The notes under the pieces are model-generated. The model saw only the letters and a list, made by a program, of their open reading frames with translations, ran no database searches and was not told the origin of the DNA. A stretch of 35,839 nt of DNA from Rhizobiaceae bacterium (GTDB lineage: Bacteria; Pseudomonadota; Alphaproteobacteria; Rhizobiales; Rhizobiaceae), in NCBI GenBank assembly GCA_014238155.1, contig JABABQ010000049.1, positions 1 through 35,839 of the forward strand, in the 5' to 3' direction. Of the stretch, positions 1-7,275 are shown in pieces (position 1 is the stretch's first letter; the number at the start of each line of letters is the position of its first letter). The position numbers and the translations under genes were made by a program.

Positions 1-290
1 CGCCACACCGGTTTTAAACCCACATTCGTTGGGGTCGGCCTAGTCACCTGGATAAACCAAGATACCCTGCCGCAGAGCGCAGGTGGTGGCTTTCAGCCCA
101 ACTTCTGATCAGGATTGTATGAGGCCGATCATGCCGCATTGGTGATGGCAATTACAAGTTTGCATCCGGGGGCATCAAAAAAATTCTTCAAGAAAAAACC
201 GAGCACCCTGCATCCGTGTCAGTTGGATCATGTTGATTTTCTACAATGGTGTCGATGGTCAAGAAAAACCTAACCCAAATACAATGGTGA
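1..290. other. No gene recognised at left edge
   Basis: No convincing gene. A plus-strand frame is open from base 1 to a TGA at 106-108, but its 35 residues resemble nothing I know. It could be the 3' end of a gene cut by the window edge. The frame of the tyrosine recombinase fragment downstream is closed by a TGA at 288-290. Confidence 0.4.
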
Positions 291-818
291 TGGCTGGCAC
301 ACCTACGTGCCGGTGAAGTTGTTCGGCTTCAAGTGGGCGATATCGACAGCGCGCAAAACATCATCCGTATCGTGCAGGCCAAAGGGCGCAAGGATCGCAA
401 TGTCATGTTGCCTGAGGATATTCTGATCCTGTTGCGCGACTGGTGGAAGGAGCGGCCAACCGGACAGGATAAGGATGCTCCTGGACCTGAACGGGTTCTC
501 TTTCCCGGATATTGCGGTAAACACCTTTCCTCCCGCCAGATATCACGATTGTTCAAGAAGGCAGCGCGGGCTGCCGGGATCATCAAGCCCGTCACACTGC
601 ATACATTGAGACACAGTTTTGCCACGCATCTGCTGGAGCGCGGCGTGGATATCCGGATAATTCAGGCACTGCTGGGCCATACAAAGCTCACCACAACGGC
701 ACGCTATGCAAGTGTGGCAACAGGGATGATTGCGGCGGTGGAAAGCCCGCTTGACGATCTGGCATCACTCAAATGCAAGAAGGGCAAACGTAAAAGAACC
801 AGACCCAAATCCTCATAA
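291..818 (+). pseudogene. Tyrosine recombinase, C-terminal fragment (IS91-associated type)
   Basis: This is the catalytic half of a phage-integrase-family tyrosine recombinase, which cuts and rejoins DNA through a 3'-phosphotyrosine link. Visible are an LRAGEVVRLQVGD segment (the usual first catalytic Arg region), HTLRHSFATH (the HxxR box), LLGH, and TTTARY with the probable nucleophilic Tyr, followed by a basic tail. The core-binding N-terminal domain is missing because the frame is closed by TGA at 288-290; a GTG at 333 could only start a shorter product. A family member normally has about 300 residues, so this is a 5'-truncated remnant. Directly downstream lies an IS91-type transposase N-terminus, and recombinases of this type are often found beside IS91-family transposases, so both probably belong to one decayed element. 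Confidence 0.8.
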
Positions 819-824
819 TCTTCC

Positions 825-960
825 TTGCATCGTTCTTCCCGGCCCCGTCCTTCATGGGAGGTTGCGGATATTTTCCGCGACCATGGTGCGGCGTTTCGCA
901 AGGCCAATTGCGGTCACATAAGCCTGGATCAGTTGAAGGTCATGAGCGCTATTGAACGTT
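825..960 (+). pseudogene. IS91-family transposase, N-terminal fragment
   Basis: The first 40 or so residues read SRPRPSWEVADIFRDHG, then FRKANCGHISLDQLKVM and SAIERCR. This matches the N-terminus of IS91-family (HUH rolling-circle) transposases, just before the zinc-binding CxxC region. After SAIERCRG the similarity stops and the frame continues to 1202 with low-complexity residues lacking the expected Cys motifs and HUH site. The gene is therefore cut after about 45 codons. It follows the recombinase fragment by a few bases in the same orientation. I made the family assignment from recalled sequence only, with no alignment. Confidence 0.65.
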
Positions 961-1280
961 GCCGTGGCTCCGTCCTCGACTTCGACGCGAATTCATCTCT
1001 CGCCTCCATTTGGGCGTGGTTCATCAGGGCCACACCTCATAAGGAACAATCGTTCGCTACGACCGGAAGTTCGTCGAATTCGCCTGTGAATAGTTCTCCT
1101 TCGGCTCCAAAGGGTCGCAAATACATATTCATGCAGTGGTTTCTCTCCATTGGGCCAACCATTGTCGTTGTTCATATTAGCGGCTTGGAAGGTAAGACAT
1201 AATGCCTAGATTGGATGACCTACATATAGGACAAACTACATCGATCATTGCGGCATTGTAACAAAACGGTTCATCCTGAA
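961..1280. other. Non-coding or decayed stretch
   Basis: About 320 bases after the point where IS91 transposase similarity ends. Short open frames on both strands show no recognisable domain. I saw no terminal repeat or RNA gene. Confidence 0.4.
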
Positions 1281-2045
1281 ATGAGCAGCACCCCGACAGC
1301 ACCAGTTAATTATCAACGCAGTGCTTTCCATCGAATTTCGAAGATAGTTGGAATAAGTGACCGTGAATTTCTTGAAGTTGCCGATAAAATCCCGTTGGGG
1401 CTCGACGGTATCAGTCTGCTGCACGATGTATTGCTCGCAACAGGGAAATCGAAAAATTTGCTCCTTTGTTTGGAAGACATCCTGATTCTTCAATATGGAT
1501 CGAACATCGAGATTTCTCACAGTCCTCTAAATAATCCACGAGATGGCCAAAAGATTATTAGAAAGAACGAAATCGTTGATCCTAGCATGGGTCTAAACGC
1601 TGCAAACCTGAGAAAAATTTTTGTAATGATCGAAGCGTTGGTTTTCAAATGCGTGCATTTGCGCTTGGAGTCTCAATCAAAGGAATATTCTGAACGCACG
1701 GAGACATATGAGGTGCGAGTTTGCAGATTGTATAATCACGGCATAATCGATCCAACTACAAAGCAATTGGCGGATGAATTATATAAAGTACGCTGTCAGT
1801 TCGCTCACTCTATTAGGTCCATAAAAAGATTAGATTACCTGTCCAAGAGCCTTGAAGACCGATGGAGCTCTTCTAATCCCACGCAACCCATTCGTTTAAA
1901 GCGCCTGTTTTTACCTGATGTCTATCGTTATTCGGAAAAACTTCTGCACAACTTTAAAGCAGTCCAACACGATCAAATAGATGCAGAAGGATTTCGACAA
2001 GCCATCCAAGAAGTCAAACTCAGACTGGTCAAACAATCCGGGTAG
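1281..2045 (+). CDS. Hypothetical protein with HEPN-like RxxxxH motif
   Basis: I do not recognise this 254-residue soluble protein. It looks mainly helical and polar with no signal peptide or membrane segment. Near residues 175-190 it has DELYKVRCQFAHSIRS, which fits the Rx4-6H signature of HEPN domains, where Arg-Asn-x4-His is usual; here Cys replaces Asn. HEPN proteins are often ribonucleases in toxin-antitoxin or phage-defence systems, or nonenzymatic RNA binders, so a defence role is possible but unproven. A TTG start at 1248 would add 11 residues; I prefer the ATG at 1281, although neither has a strong ribosome-binding site. The gene is AT-richer than the integrase remnant before it, consistent with separate acquisition. 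Confidence 0.6.
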   Translation: MSSTPTAPVNYQRSAFHRISKIVGISDREFLEVADKIPLGLDGISLLHDVLLATGKSKNLLLCLEDILILQYGSNIEISHSPLNNPRDGQKIIRKNEIVDPSMGLNAANLRKIFVMIEALVFKCVHLRLESQSKEYSERTETYEVRVCRLYNHGIIDPTTKQLADELYKVRCQFAHSIRSIKRLDYLSKSLEDRWSSSNPTQPIRLKRLFLPDVYRYSEKLLHNFKAVQHDQIDAEGFRQAIQEVKLRLVKQSG

Positions 2046-2193
2046 GGATCCGGGGGAGGAACCAGGAGGGCTGACGGCCCTTAGCTGCCGTTAGATCCGT
2101 TTGAGTCCAGATTCCAGAAGCGGACATTCGAAATTCTGGAATAAGTTTTGCGCCCAGACGGCGACGATGCAGACACCTTTGATTTCCATCTCT

Positions 2194-3621
2194 TCAAAAG
2201 TACTTATTGGCCTGTGGATGGTCTTTTAGTTGAGCAGGTCGGTATTGTTTCACCTCATCTACCTGGGGTACCAAATCTGCCTTTAACCGCTCGTGAACCG
2301 ATGAATGCAGATTGAAAAATGCATCGACCTTTCGAGGTTTTACCTTCCATCGCACATTAATTGGCCCAAGCTTAAACATGTGAGTTTCTTCATGCTGCAA
2401 ACCCAAAGGGTCTGGAGATCGAACGAGCATTTCCTGGTTGATCTTAATGTCCGGCACACAATCAATCAGTTCTTCAATCATCCAATCTAAGGAGATATCG
2501 CTGAGCCGTGACTCCTCCTCAAGATAACTGCCGCCTACATCGCTATGACACCCGGGAAACCAAAGCTGTTTCAGCCATTCTGGTTTTCTGCCTACAGTCT
2601 TTTCCGCTTCTGCCTTCATGGCCCATTTTACTCTCGGAAACTTCTCTCGATGCTCGTCGATAGCCAAAGCATGACGCGCATACTGAACGTCAGAATCGAG
2701 CCACTTGTCATAGTTCTTCATACTCCAAACTGCGCGATGTCCGTTTTTCCAGATTTGCGGCCAGTGGGCTGGGTTTGTCAATTTCAGAGGTCGTTCTGGG
2801 TCGGGCGAAAAATATTTGAACTGCGACACGCGCAACTTCATGAACCAGTAGATAGAATAGGCGAGCGCAATAGACAGTACCAAAGGAAACATCCAAGGCC
2901 ACACCCAGAAGATTGAAGCGGTAAGAAGTCCAACTAGAAGAACACCTGTAGCGAATACCACCACGTTGGCTGTGGCGCTTCCAAGTGCTGCAACTGTGTC
3001 AAACACACCAATAAAATGGGGCTGAATGTTACCCTGCACGTCATCTACTTCTGCAACACCTGGTACTTGGCTCCCGTATTTATTCCGAAAACGGCGCCCG
3101 AGTTCCTCACGATTGTTAAAGAAAGGCTGCTGTCCCCTCGGGTATCCATTCCCGTGATTGTAAACATAATTCACCGCATCACTGGCAATCTTCCGTAATT
3201 TTTCTCCATATTTTGGAATTGGCGATCCATCCGGCATTTTTGTTGGAATACCACACAGGTTCATCACGTTCGCCACCGCCCGAACGGTATATGCTCCTCG
3301 AGAGAACCCGAAAAGTAGAACTCGATCACCGGGCTCGTAGTAGGAAATGATTTTTTCGTAGCAATCAATCACATTGTCATCAATGCCGGAGCCCAAACCC
3401 GAAGCGAAGATATTTTTGATGCGCCGCAAAGAAAGCCCCCCGGCCTCACCCGCCCCTAGCCCAGGATCATAGAAACAAATCTGCTCGTTGGGTTTGATTG
3501 GCGACGAAGGGCCGGGACGCATCGCTCTATACATTTTGTATATATTGGAAAGCCTTTGATCCGGACGCATGCCCCCGACTTGTCCAGTGCCGTCCGAAAA
3601 AATCAATATGTTTTTTGGCAT
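2194..3621 (-). CDS. DUF2235 alpha/beta-hydrolase (Tle1-like phospholipase domain)
   Basis: A 475-residue DUF2235 protein. The N-terminus reads PKNILIFSDGTGQ, the usual first strand of the family. The nucleophile elbow is LLFGFSRGAYTVRA (GxSxG with Ser as nucleophile), and WFPGCHSDVGGSY carries the probable catalytic His/Asp segment. Between them, around residues 225-270, lies a strongly hydrophobic region that could form two membrane helices (VVFATGVLLVGLLTASIFW and FPLVLSIALAYSIYWFM). DUF2235 includes type VI secretion phospholipases (Tle1), but no secretion genes are visible here. The ATG at 3621 is favoured over a TTG at 3639. It lies 14 bases downstream of the small DUF3892-like gene, so the two probably form an operon. 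Confidence 0.85.
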   Translation of the reverse strand: MPKNILIFSDGTGQVGGMRPDQRLSNIYKMYRAMRPGPSSPIKPNEQICFYDPGLGAGEAGGLSLRRIKNIFASGLGSGIDDNVIDCYEKIISYYEPGDRVLLFGFSRGAYTVRAVANVMNLCGIPTKMPDGSPIPKYGEKLRKIASDAVNYVYNHGNGYPRGQQPFFNNREELGRRFRNKYGSQVPGVAEVDDVQGNIQPHFIGVFDTVAALGSATANVVVFATGVLLVGLLTASIFWVWPWMFPLVLSIALAYSIYWFMKLRVSQFKYFSPDPERPLKLTNPAHWPQIWKNGHRAVWSMKNYDKWLDSDVQYARHALAIDEHREKFPRVKWAMKAEAEKTVGRKPEWLKQLWFPGCHSDVGGSYLEEESRLSDISLDWMIEELIDCVPDIKINQEMLVRSPDPLGLQHEETHMFKLGPINVRWKVKPRKVDAFFNLHSSVHERLKADLVPQVDEVKQYRPAQLKDHPQANKYF

Positions 3622-3635
3622 TCTACTTCGATCCC

Positions 3636-3848
3636 TCAATCGAGATTGTTGTTCTTGGTTCCATCAGGATTCGAAACCGGTGTTTTGACCCCGTTGACCT
3701 TTCGAACGTGATAGTTGGAATAATTACCACACTCGATCTGATGGACAAACTGCGTTCTCGTCATTTTGTTTCCATTGTAATTATCGTGAAAGCGAAGATT
3801 GCGGCCACTGTCAGATTCGCTGGTTACGGATACTCGTTTACGTCCCAT
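3636..3848 (-). CDS. Small DUF3892-like protein
   Basis: A 70-residue protein with a basic N-terminus and a C-terminal half reading NGNKMTRTQFVHQIECGNY, then NYHVRKVNGVKTPVSNPDGT and a final NNNLD. This arrangement resembles DUF3892, in which a short helix is followed by paired strands and an Asn-rich ending. Function is unknown. A good Shine-Dalgarno (AAGAGGA) precedes the ATG. The stop is 14 bases upstream of the DUF2235 hydrolase start, so the two are likely co-transcribed. An immunity or partner role is speculative. Confidence 0.6.
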   Translation of the reverse strand: MGRKRVSVTSESDSGRNLRFHDNYNGNKMTRTQFVHQIECGNYSNYHVRKVNGVKTPVSNPDGTKNNNLD

Positions 3849-3869
3849 TTTTTCATCCTCTTAAATGAG

Positions 3870-3893
3870 AACCCCGGCTCCATGGCCGGGGTT
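3870..3893 (-). terminator. Hairpin terminator after the DUF1508 gene
   Basis: Nine-base perfect arms (AACCCCGGC at 3870-3878 and GCCGGGGTT at 3885-3893) with a 6-base loop. It starts 6 bases beyond the DUF1508 stop on the minus strand and lies upstream of the next gene's ribosome-binding site. The T tract that follows is short and imperfect, so it may terminate only partly. Confidence 0.6.
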
Positions 3894-3899
3894 CAGGTT

Positions 3900-4115
3900 T
3901 CAGGCAACTTTTGCAGTCGTCTCGTCGATGACGGCTGCGGACGGCGCGTTCTTCGAAACCGATTGGGCACAACTCTTTGCATTGTGCTTCTGTGTGTAGG
4001 TTTCGCTTCGAACCATGGTTTCGCCGTTTGAAGCTTTGAAGCGGGCGAAGTACTCGCCGTTCGAGGCCTTGACAATTTCCCATCGATAACTGCTGTCTGA
4101 TTCACCAATCGACAC
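3900..4115 (-). CDS. DUF1508 (YegP-like) protein
   Basis: A 71-residue protein with one DUF1508 repeat. It reads YRWEIVKASNGEYFARFKAS, then NGETMVRSETYTQKHNAKSC and AQSVSKNAP. This is the typical strand-strand-helix unit of small YegP-like proteins, whose function is unknown. The start appears to be GTG at 4115 (MSIGESDSS). Longer overlapping frames of 76 and 82 codons in this region do not fit the family. A hairpin just downstream separates it from the DUF3892-DUF2235 pair. Confidence 0.7.
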   Translation of the reverse strand: MSIGESDSSYRWEIVKASNGEYFARFKASNGETMVRSETYTQKHNAKSCAQSVSKNAPSAAVIDETTAKVA

Positions 4116-4206
4116 GTCAACGATGGAGGCGCGCCGTGCATTCTCTTTGATGTATGAAATGCAAGACTGTGCGCTGGATTTGGTCGTGCGCGTTGGTCTG
4201 CAGGCG

Positions 4207-4551
4207 TTATCCAGCGCTACCGATTGCCTGCCGAACTTCTTCGTCTATTTGAAGGAGAGCCGCTTCCAATTTGTTATCCAAATTGTTCAACCCTCGATAC
4301 GCATCTTTACGGTCCCTGATAACCAATACAACAAGCCTCTGCGGATTAATGGGATGAAATATGATGCGATACCGAGAACCTGCTTTCATCCGATAGAATT
4401 TCGGATGTCCTTTCAACTTCTCAATCACAGTTAGAGACTTGCCATCCCTGAATTCTCGCAATGCATTTGCGATCATTTTTTGATCTTGCCTCGGCAACTT
4501 TCTAAGTTCCCGTTCTGCCGAGGGCGATAGTATTATCTCGTCAGGGTTCAT
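4207..4551 (-). CDS. RelE/ParE-type toxin
   Basis: A 114-residue RelE/ParE superfamily protein. It begins MNPDEIILSPSAERELRKLP and continues with KLKGHPKFYRMKAGSRYRII and VVLVIRDRKDAYR. These are the family's long N-terminal helix pair and the GxYRI/VxxIxxRxxAY strands. RelE toxins cut mRNA on the ribosome and ParE toxins inhibit gyrase; the sequence alone does not separate them. A C-terminal extension of about 25 residues after the RDRKDAYR strand is longer than usual. The ATG has a strong GGGAGGGG ribosome-binding site. It lies 22 bases downstream of the Phd/YefM antitoxin gene in the normal antitoxin-first order. Confidence 0.9.
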   Translation of the reverse strand: MNPDEIILSPSAERELRKLPRQDQKMIANALREFRDGKSLTVIEKLKGHPKFYRMKAGSRYRIIFHPINPQRLVVLVIRDRKDAYRGLNNLDNKLEAALLQIDEEVRQAIGSAG

Positions 4552-4573
4552 TTGCCCCTCCCATTTTGGGGAG

Positions 4574-4843
4574 CTATTCTATATCAAGCTCCGATAGTAC
4601 ATCTTCCATGTTACGTCCTCCCATTTTGTTGAATTCTTCAAGTGCAGATTCAGCCTGTTGTGTGTCGATTAAGGCTTCAAGTTCTGAAAGTCTGTCAAGC
4701 AATTCCAAGGGCACAATGGCTACTTTTCGACTGTGCTTTTTTACAATCACCGGTTTACCGTAATGCGCTTGGTCAAAGACATCTGAAAAGCGATTTCTTG
4801 CTTCCGATGCCGAATATTCTTTGAATTGCTCTATTTTTTGCAT
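4574..4843 (-). CDS. Phd/YefM-type antitoxin
   Basis: An 89-residue Phd/YefM antitoxin. The N-terminal DNA-binding fold is visible in EYSASEARNRFSDVFDQA and YGKPVIVKKHSRKVAIVPLE. The acidic C-terminus (EFNKMGGRNMEDVLSELDIE) is the expected toxin-neutralising tail. The ATG at 4843 has an AAAGGA site about 9 bases upstream and is preferred over a GTG at 4876 that lacks one. It would repress its own operon with the downstream RelE-like toxin as co-repressor. Repeated GTAC-like cores upstream resemble YefM operators. Confidence 0.9.
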   Translation of the reverse strand: MQKIEQFKEYSASEARNRFSDVFDQAHYGKPVIVKKHSRKVAIVPLELLDRLSELEALIDTQQAESALEEFNKMGGRNMEDVLSELDIE

Positions 4844-4880
4844 CTCCTTAGGTTCCTTTCTGTGGTGGTGGTTCACCGCA

Positions 4881-4908
4881 TTAGTACGGTTTATACGATT
4901 TGTACGTT
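4881..4908 (-). promoter_or_regulatory. Candidate autoregulatory operator of the toxin-antitoxin pair
   Basis: Three similar cores, GTAC at 4884-4887, ATAC at 4893-4896 and GTAC at 4902-4905, repeat every 9 bases about 40-60 bases upstream of the antitoxin start. YefM-type antitoxins are known to bind palindromes with a TGTACA core. The assignment rests on that resemblance and the position. Confidence 0.4.
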
Positions 4909-4948
4909 TTGTTGTAAAGGGGATAAATCAGAAACCTTTAAAGAACAG

Positions 4949-5388
4949 TTAAGCAACACTTCTCTGCCAATACCCTTTCCACTGGCGACTAACGGTCGAC
5001 TTCATTGCATTTCCAACAACCCGAACCGCCAGTTCGCCGTTGCTTTCAAAGCGGTGGTCTTCGAGCCATGCAGCCTGATTTGCATACTGGTACAGGTATT
5101 GCGGGCTAACGTGGTGGTGCTGGCCTTGAACCATGCGACGCAGGCGAGGAAAGAAGCTTTCGACCATATTGGTGTGCTTGCCATGGTCTGAATAAACTTC
5201 GCTGTGCGTGAAACGTTCTCAATTGCGAGCGCTACGCCTTCACTTTCGTTTTTGGTTACGAAGGGCAAGGTGCGGCCAAGGCGTTCACGAAGTGCTACAA
5301 CAACACGGCGCTTGCCTGTTTGGTGTTCTGCACGGCGACGGTCAACGCGATCTGTTACCTTTGATACATAAGGCCGGACTTTTCCGTT
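4949..5388 (-). pseudogene. IS1595-family transposase remnant
   Basis: The C-terminal half of an IS1595-type DDE transposase in two frames. The first segment (about 5388-5215, minus) reads KVRPYVSKVTDRVDRRRAEH, QTGKRRVVVALRERLGRTLP and FVTKNESEGVALAIENV. The second is in another frame from about 5207 down to 4949: ERFTHSEVYSDHGKHTNMVE, SFFPRLRRMVQGQHHHVSPQ, YLYQYANQAAWLEDHR and a final SRQWKGYWQR. The sequence between AIEN and the HSEVYSDHGKHTN box is shortened, so an internal deletion caused the frame change. The N-terminal half is missing, replaced by the MORN gene. It is not functional. No terminal repeats were identified. Confidence 0.8.
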
Positions 5389-6067
5389 CCAAACTAACGT
5401 TCCCGATCCATTGGGTTTACCATTCTTCCATTGGCCATCGTATCTATTTCCATTAGACCACACATAGAAACCTTGCCCGTGAAATTCACCGGCCAACATC
5501 TCTCCTTGGTATCGGCCGCTCTTAGTCCAAAACACTCCCTGACCGTAAGCAAAGCCATTTTGGAAACTACCTTCGTATTTGGAATGATTACTCCACGACA
5601 ACACGCCCTGGCCATGCACTTTGCCACTCTTATATTTCCCTTCGTAATTCTCCCATCTCCATGTGTCCTGAACCATGCACTTCCAATGCGCTTTCCCCAG
5701 CCACTCGGCCCGGCCAGCGATACACGTGCCATCAAAGGTGACAGATTCTCGTGCTTGAGGATCATGATTGAACAGAAGGCAAGGTTGATTTTCAGCTTGT
5801 TGCATTTGCATCTTGGTATCGCTGTGCCGGTCTTGTATGCGTGACATTAGTTCGTAGCTGATCTTGCCCGTAACGGGTATTTGCCAATCTGATTGATACA
5901 CGGTGATAGCAGCAGTGGTCGGTATGTCGAGTTTTCCGGTTAGCTCATCTATATCATAGCCATCCTCTTTGAGTTTTTTGAACGGTTTTCACCATGGTTG
6001 CCGAATAAGATTGTGCAATTGCTGGTGTGATGAACATGAATATCATTATGACAATTGGAAATCGCAT
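5389..6067 (-). pseudogene. Secreted peptidoglycan-binding / MORN-repeat protein, frameshifted and truncated
   Basis: Translation from the ATG at 6067 (good AGAGGA site) gives a signal peptide, MRFPIVIMIFMFITPAIAQS, with probable cleavage after AIA. An open frame then runs into a T6 run on the plus strand (A6 in the mRNA) at 5974-5979, where the frame must change by one base. Past it comes KLKEDGYDIDELTGKLDIPT, TAAITVYQSDWQIPVTGKI, a peptidoglycan-binding-1-like unit. Four MORN repeats follow, beginning YEGKYKSGKVHGQG, YEGSFQNGFAYGQG, YQGEMLAGEFHGQG and YDGQWKNGKPNGSG. At about 5389 the frame runs directly into IS1595 transposase sequence, so the natural C-terminus is lost. The homopolymer shift could be a mutation, slippage or a sequencing error. 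Confidence 0.75.
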
Positions 6068-6115
6068 TTTTCCTCTGTTTCGGCAGCGCAAACTACTGGT
6101 GATGATAGATTTACC

Positions 6116-6256
6116 ATGTCCGATCTGATCTATGAAATGAAACTATGGCCATTTGTGAAACAAGCCTGGGCGGAAGTTGATGGCCGTCTGATGCAGGTGA
6201 TGCGGGTCTATGAGAAGGCTGAGGCTGATATGGAAAAGATCACCGGTGAAAGGTGA
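6116..6256 (+). CDS. Short hypothetical ORF or gene fragment
   Basis: A 46-residue frame from ATG 6116 (MSDLIYEMKLWPFVKQAWAE, ending in EKAEADMEKITGER). The composition is protein-like, with an amphipathic helical C-terminus, but I recognise no family and see no strong ribosome-binding site. It lies between the MORN gene and a GNAT fragment in a remnant-rich zone, so it may be the 3' end of a lost gene. Confidence 0.3.
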   Translation: MSDLIYEMKLWPFVKQAWAEVDGRLMQVMRVYEKAEADMEKITGER

Positions 6257-6408
6257 CGACTGCCAAGAAGGATTGATCTGAAGTAATTTATCGATGTTTA
6301 TTCCAACGTAGGTCCGCCTTGATGATCCGGCAGAGACTCACACCATTCACATCAGGCGGCTTGGTATCAATATTCAATCAACATCATAGGTAACAATTCC
6401 AGCCAATC

Positions 6409-6518
6409 AGGCGCCTACCGGCGGCAATGAGCAGGCGGAGGAATTCTACCAACGCATAGGTTTCGTGGCCAACCCAAAATATGGAATGACACTGCATCGC
6501 AACTTCGCGTCTGATTAA
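6409..6518 (+). pseudogene. GNAT acetyltransferase, C-terminal fragment
   Basis: The last 35 or so codons before the TAA at 6516-6518 read NEQAEEFYQRIGFVANPKYG, then MTLHRNFASD. EEFYQRIGF is the typical final helix-strand of GNAT-fold acetyltransferases (A.xFYxxxGF), which bind acetyl-CoA. No N-terminal domain or start codon is present, and the open frame extends upstream only into unrelated sequence. It is a leftover of a deleted gene. Confidence 0.55.
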
Positions 6519-6556
6519 TAAACGCCGCTGACTTTCCGATTAAACCCACAAATCCA

Positions 6557-7111
6557 TTACAAACGGTTCTGTTTCGGTTGTAGAGCCCAGTCCTGGATCG
6601 CCATGTATACCCGATAACGGTCATATGTTTCCTCGTAGTCCAGCATGGCGCAGGTTCGGTCCACAGTCTCCCATGTGAACGGATTCTCTCCATCTATCTC
6701 GAACTTGGTGTCCTCGGGAAAGGGTCCAAAATGCCAGACGGAATGATCACCTTTGCGGTCGAACGTGAGTTCAAATGTCTCTCTGACTTCGAAGCTGATT
6801 GCCGTTGATCCGAAGACTGCAACGACAATAACCTCGAAGACAATACCACGTCCTTGACCATCAGGGACTTCGAACCCGACAAAGGATTTGCCGATATCGT
6901 GCTTTGTCCATCGGTGCTCCTTAGCGAGGTCGTCTGCATGTACACGACGGAATTGTGTGTAATGATCCATTTGATCGGCAATCTTCTCCAGAAAACCACA
7001 CTGCCTCAACAATGTTTTATGATGCTCCAAAAGGATATCGAATATCCTGCTTGGGGTTCTGGTAGCCGCCCGATTCGGGGTGATTGGATGATTTGTTTGT
7101 TGGTTTTCCAT
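6557..7111 (-). CDS. Hypothetical protein of the replication module
   Basis: A 184-residue protein that I do not recognise. The ATG at 7111 (MENQQTNHPITPNRAATRTP) follows a GAGGA site by about 9 bases and is preferred over upstream starts at 7126 and 7216. The N-terminal 20 residues are polar and Pro/Thr-rich. The middle (RGIVFEVIVVAVFGSTAISF) is hydrophobic but flanked by charged strands, so it looks like a soluble beta-rich core. No cysteine or catalytic motif stands out. It is the last gene downstream of the polymerase on the same strand, about 165 bases away, and could belong to that unit. Confidence 0.65.
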   Translation of the reverse strand: MENQQTNHPITPNRAATRTPSRIFDILLEHHKTLLRQCGFLEKIADQMDHYTQFRRVHADDLAKEHRWTKHDIGKSFVGFEVPDGQGRGIVFEVIVVAVFGSTAISFEVRETFELTFDRKGDHSVWHFGPFPEDTKFEIDGENPFTWETVDRTCAMLDYEETYDRYRVYMAIQDWALQPKQNRL

Positions 7112-7275
7112 TGCTATATTCCTCATTGCAATGCCACCATGATGATGACATCTGCCTGTATTTAGGGGACGAGTGTCAGCAACTGTGCAGGTTCTATAAT
7201 TTTTCCGATAAATCACCCCGGATGGCCGGGAAATCTGCTGTCAATCCATTCGTGCCCTGTGTGGCAGTGCGGCCT

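Noticed and set aside
2060-2100. Short GC-rich hairpin after the HEPN-like gene
   Set aside because: Only about five paired bases and no T tract, so it is too weak to call a terminator.
3498-4031. A 177-codon plus-strand frame
   Set aside because: It spans three genes on the other strand and the terminator hairpin, and has no domain.
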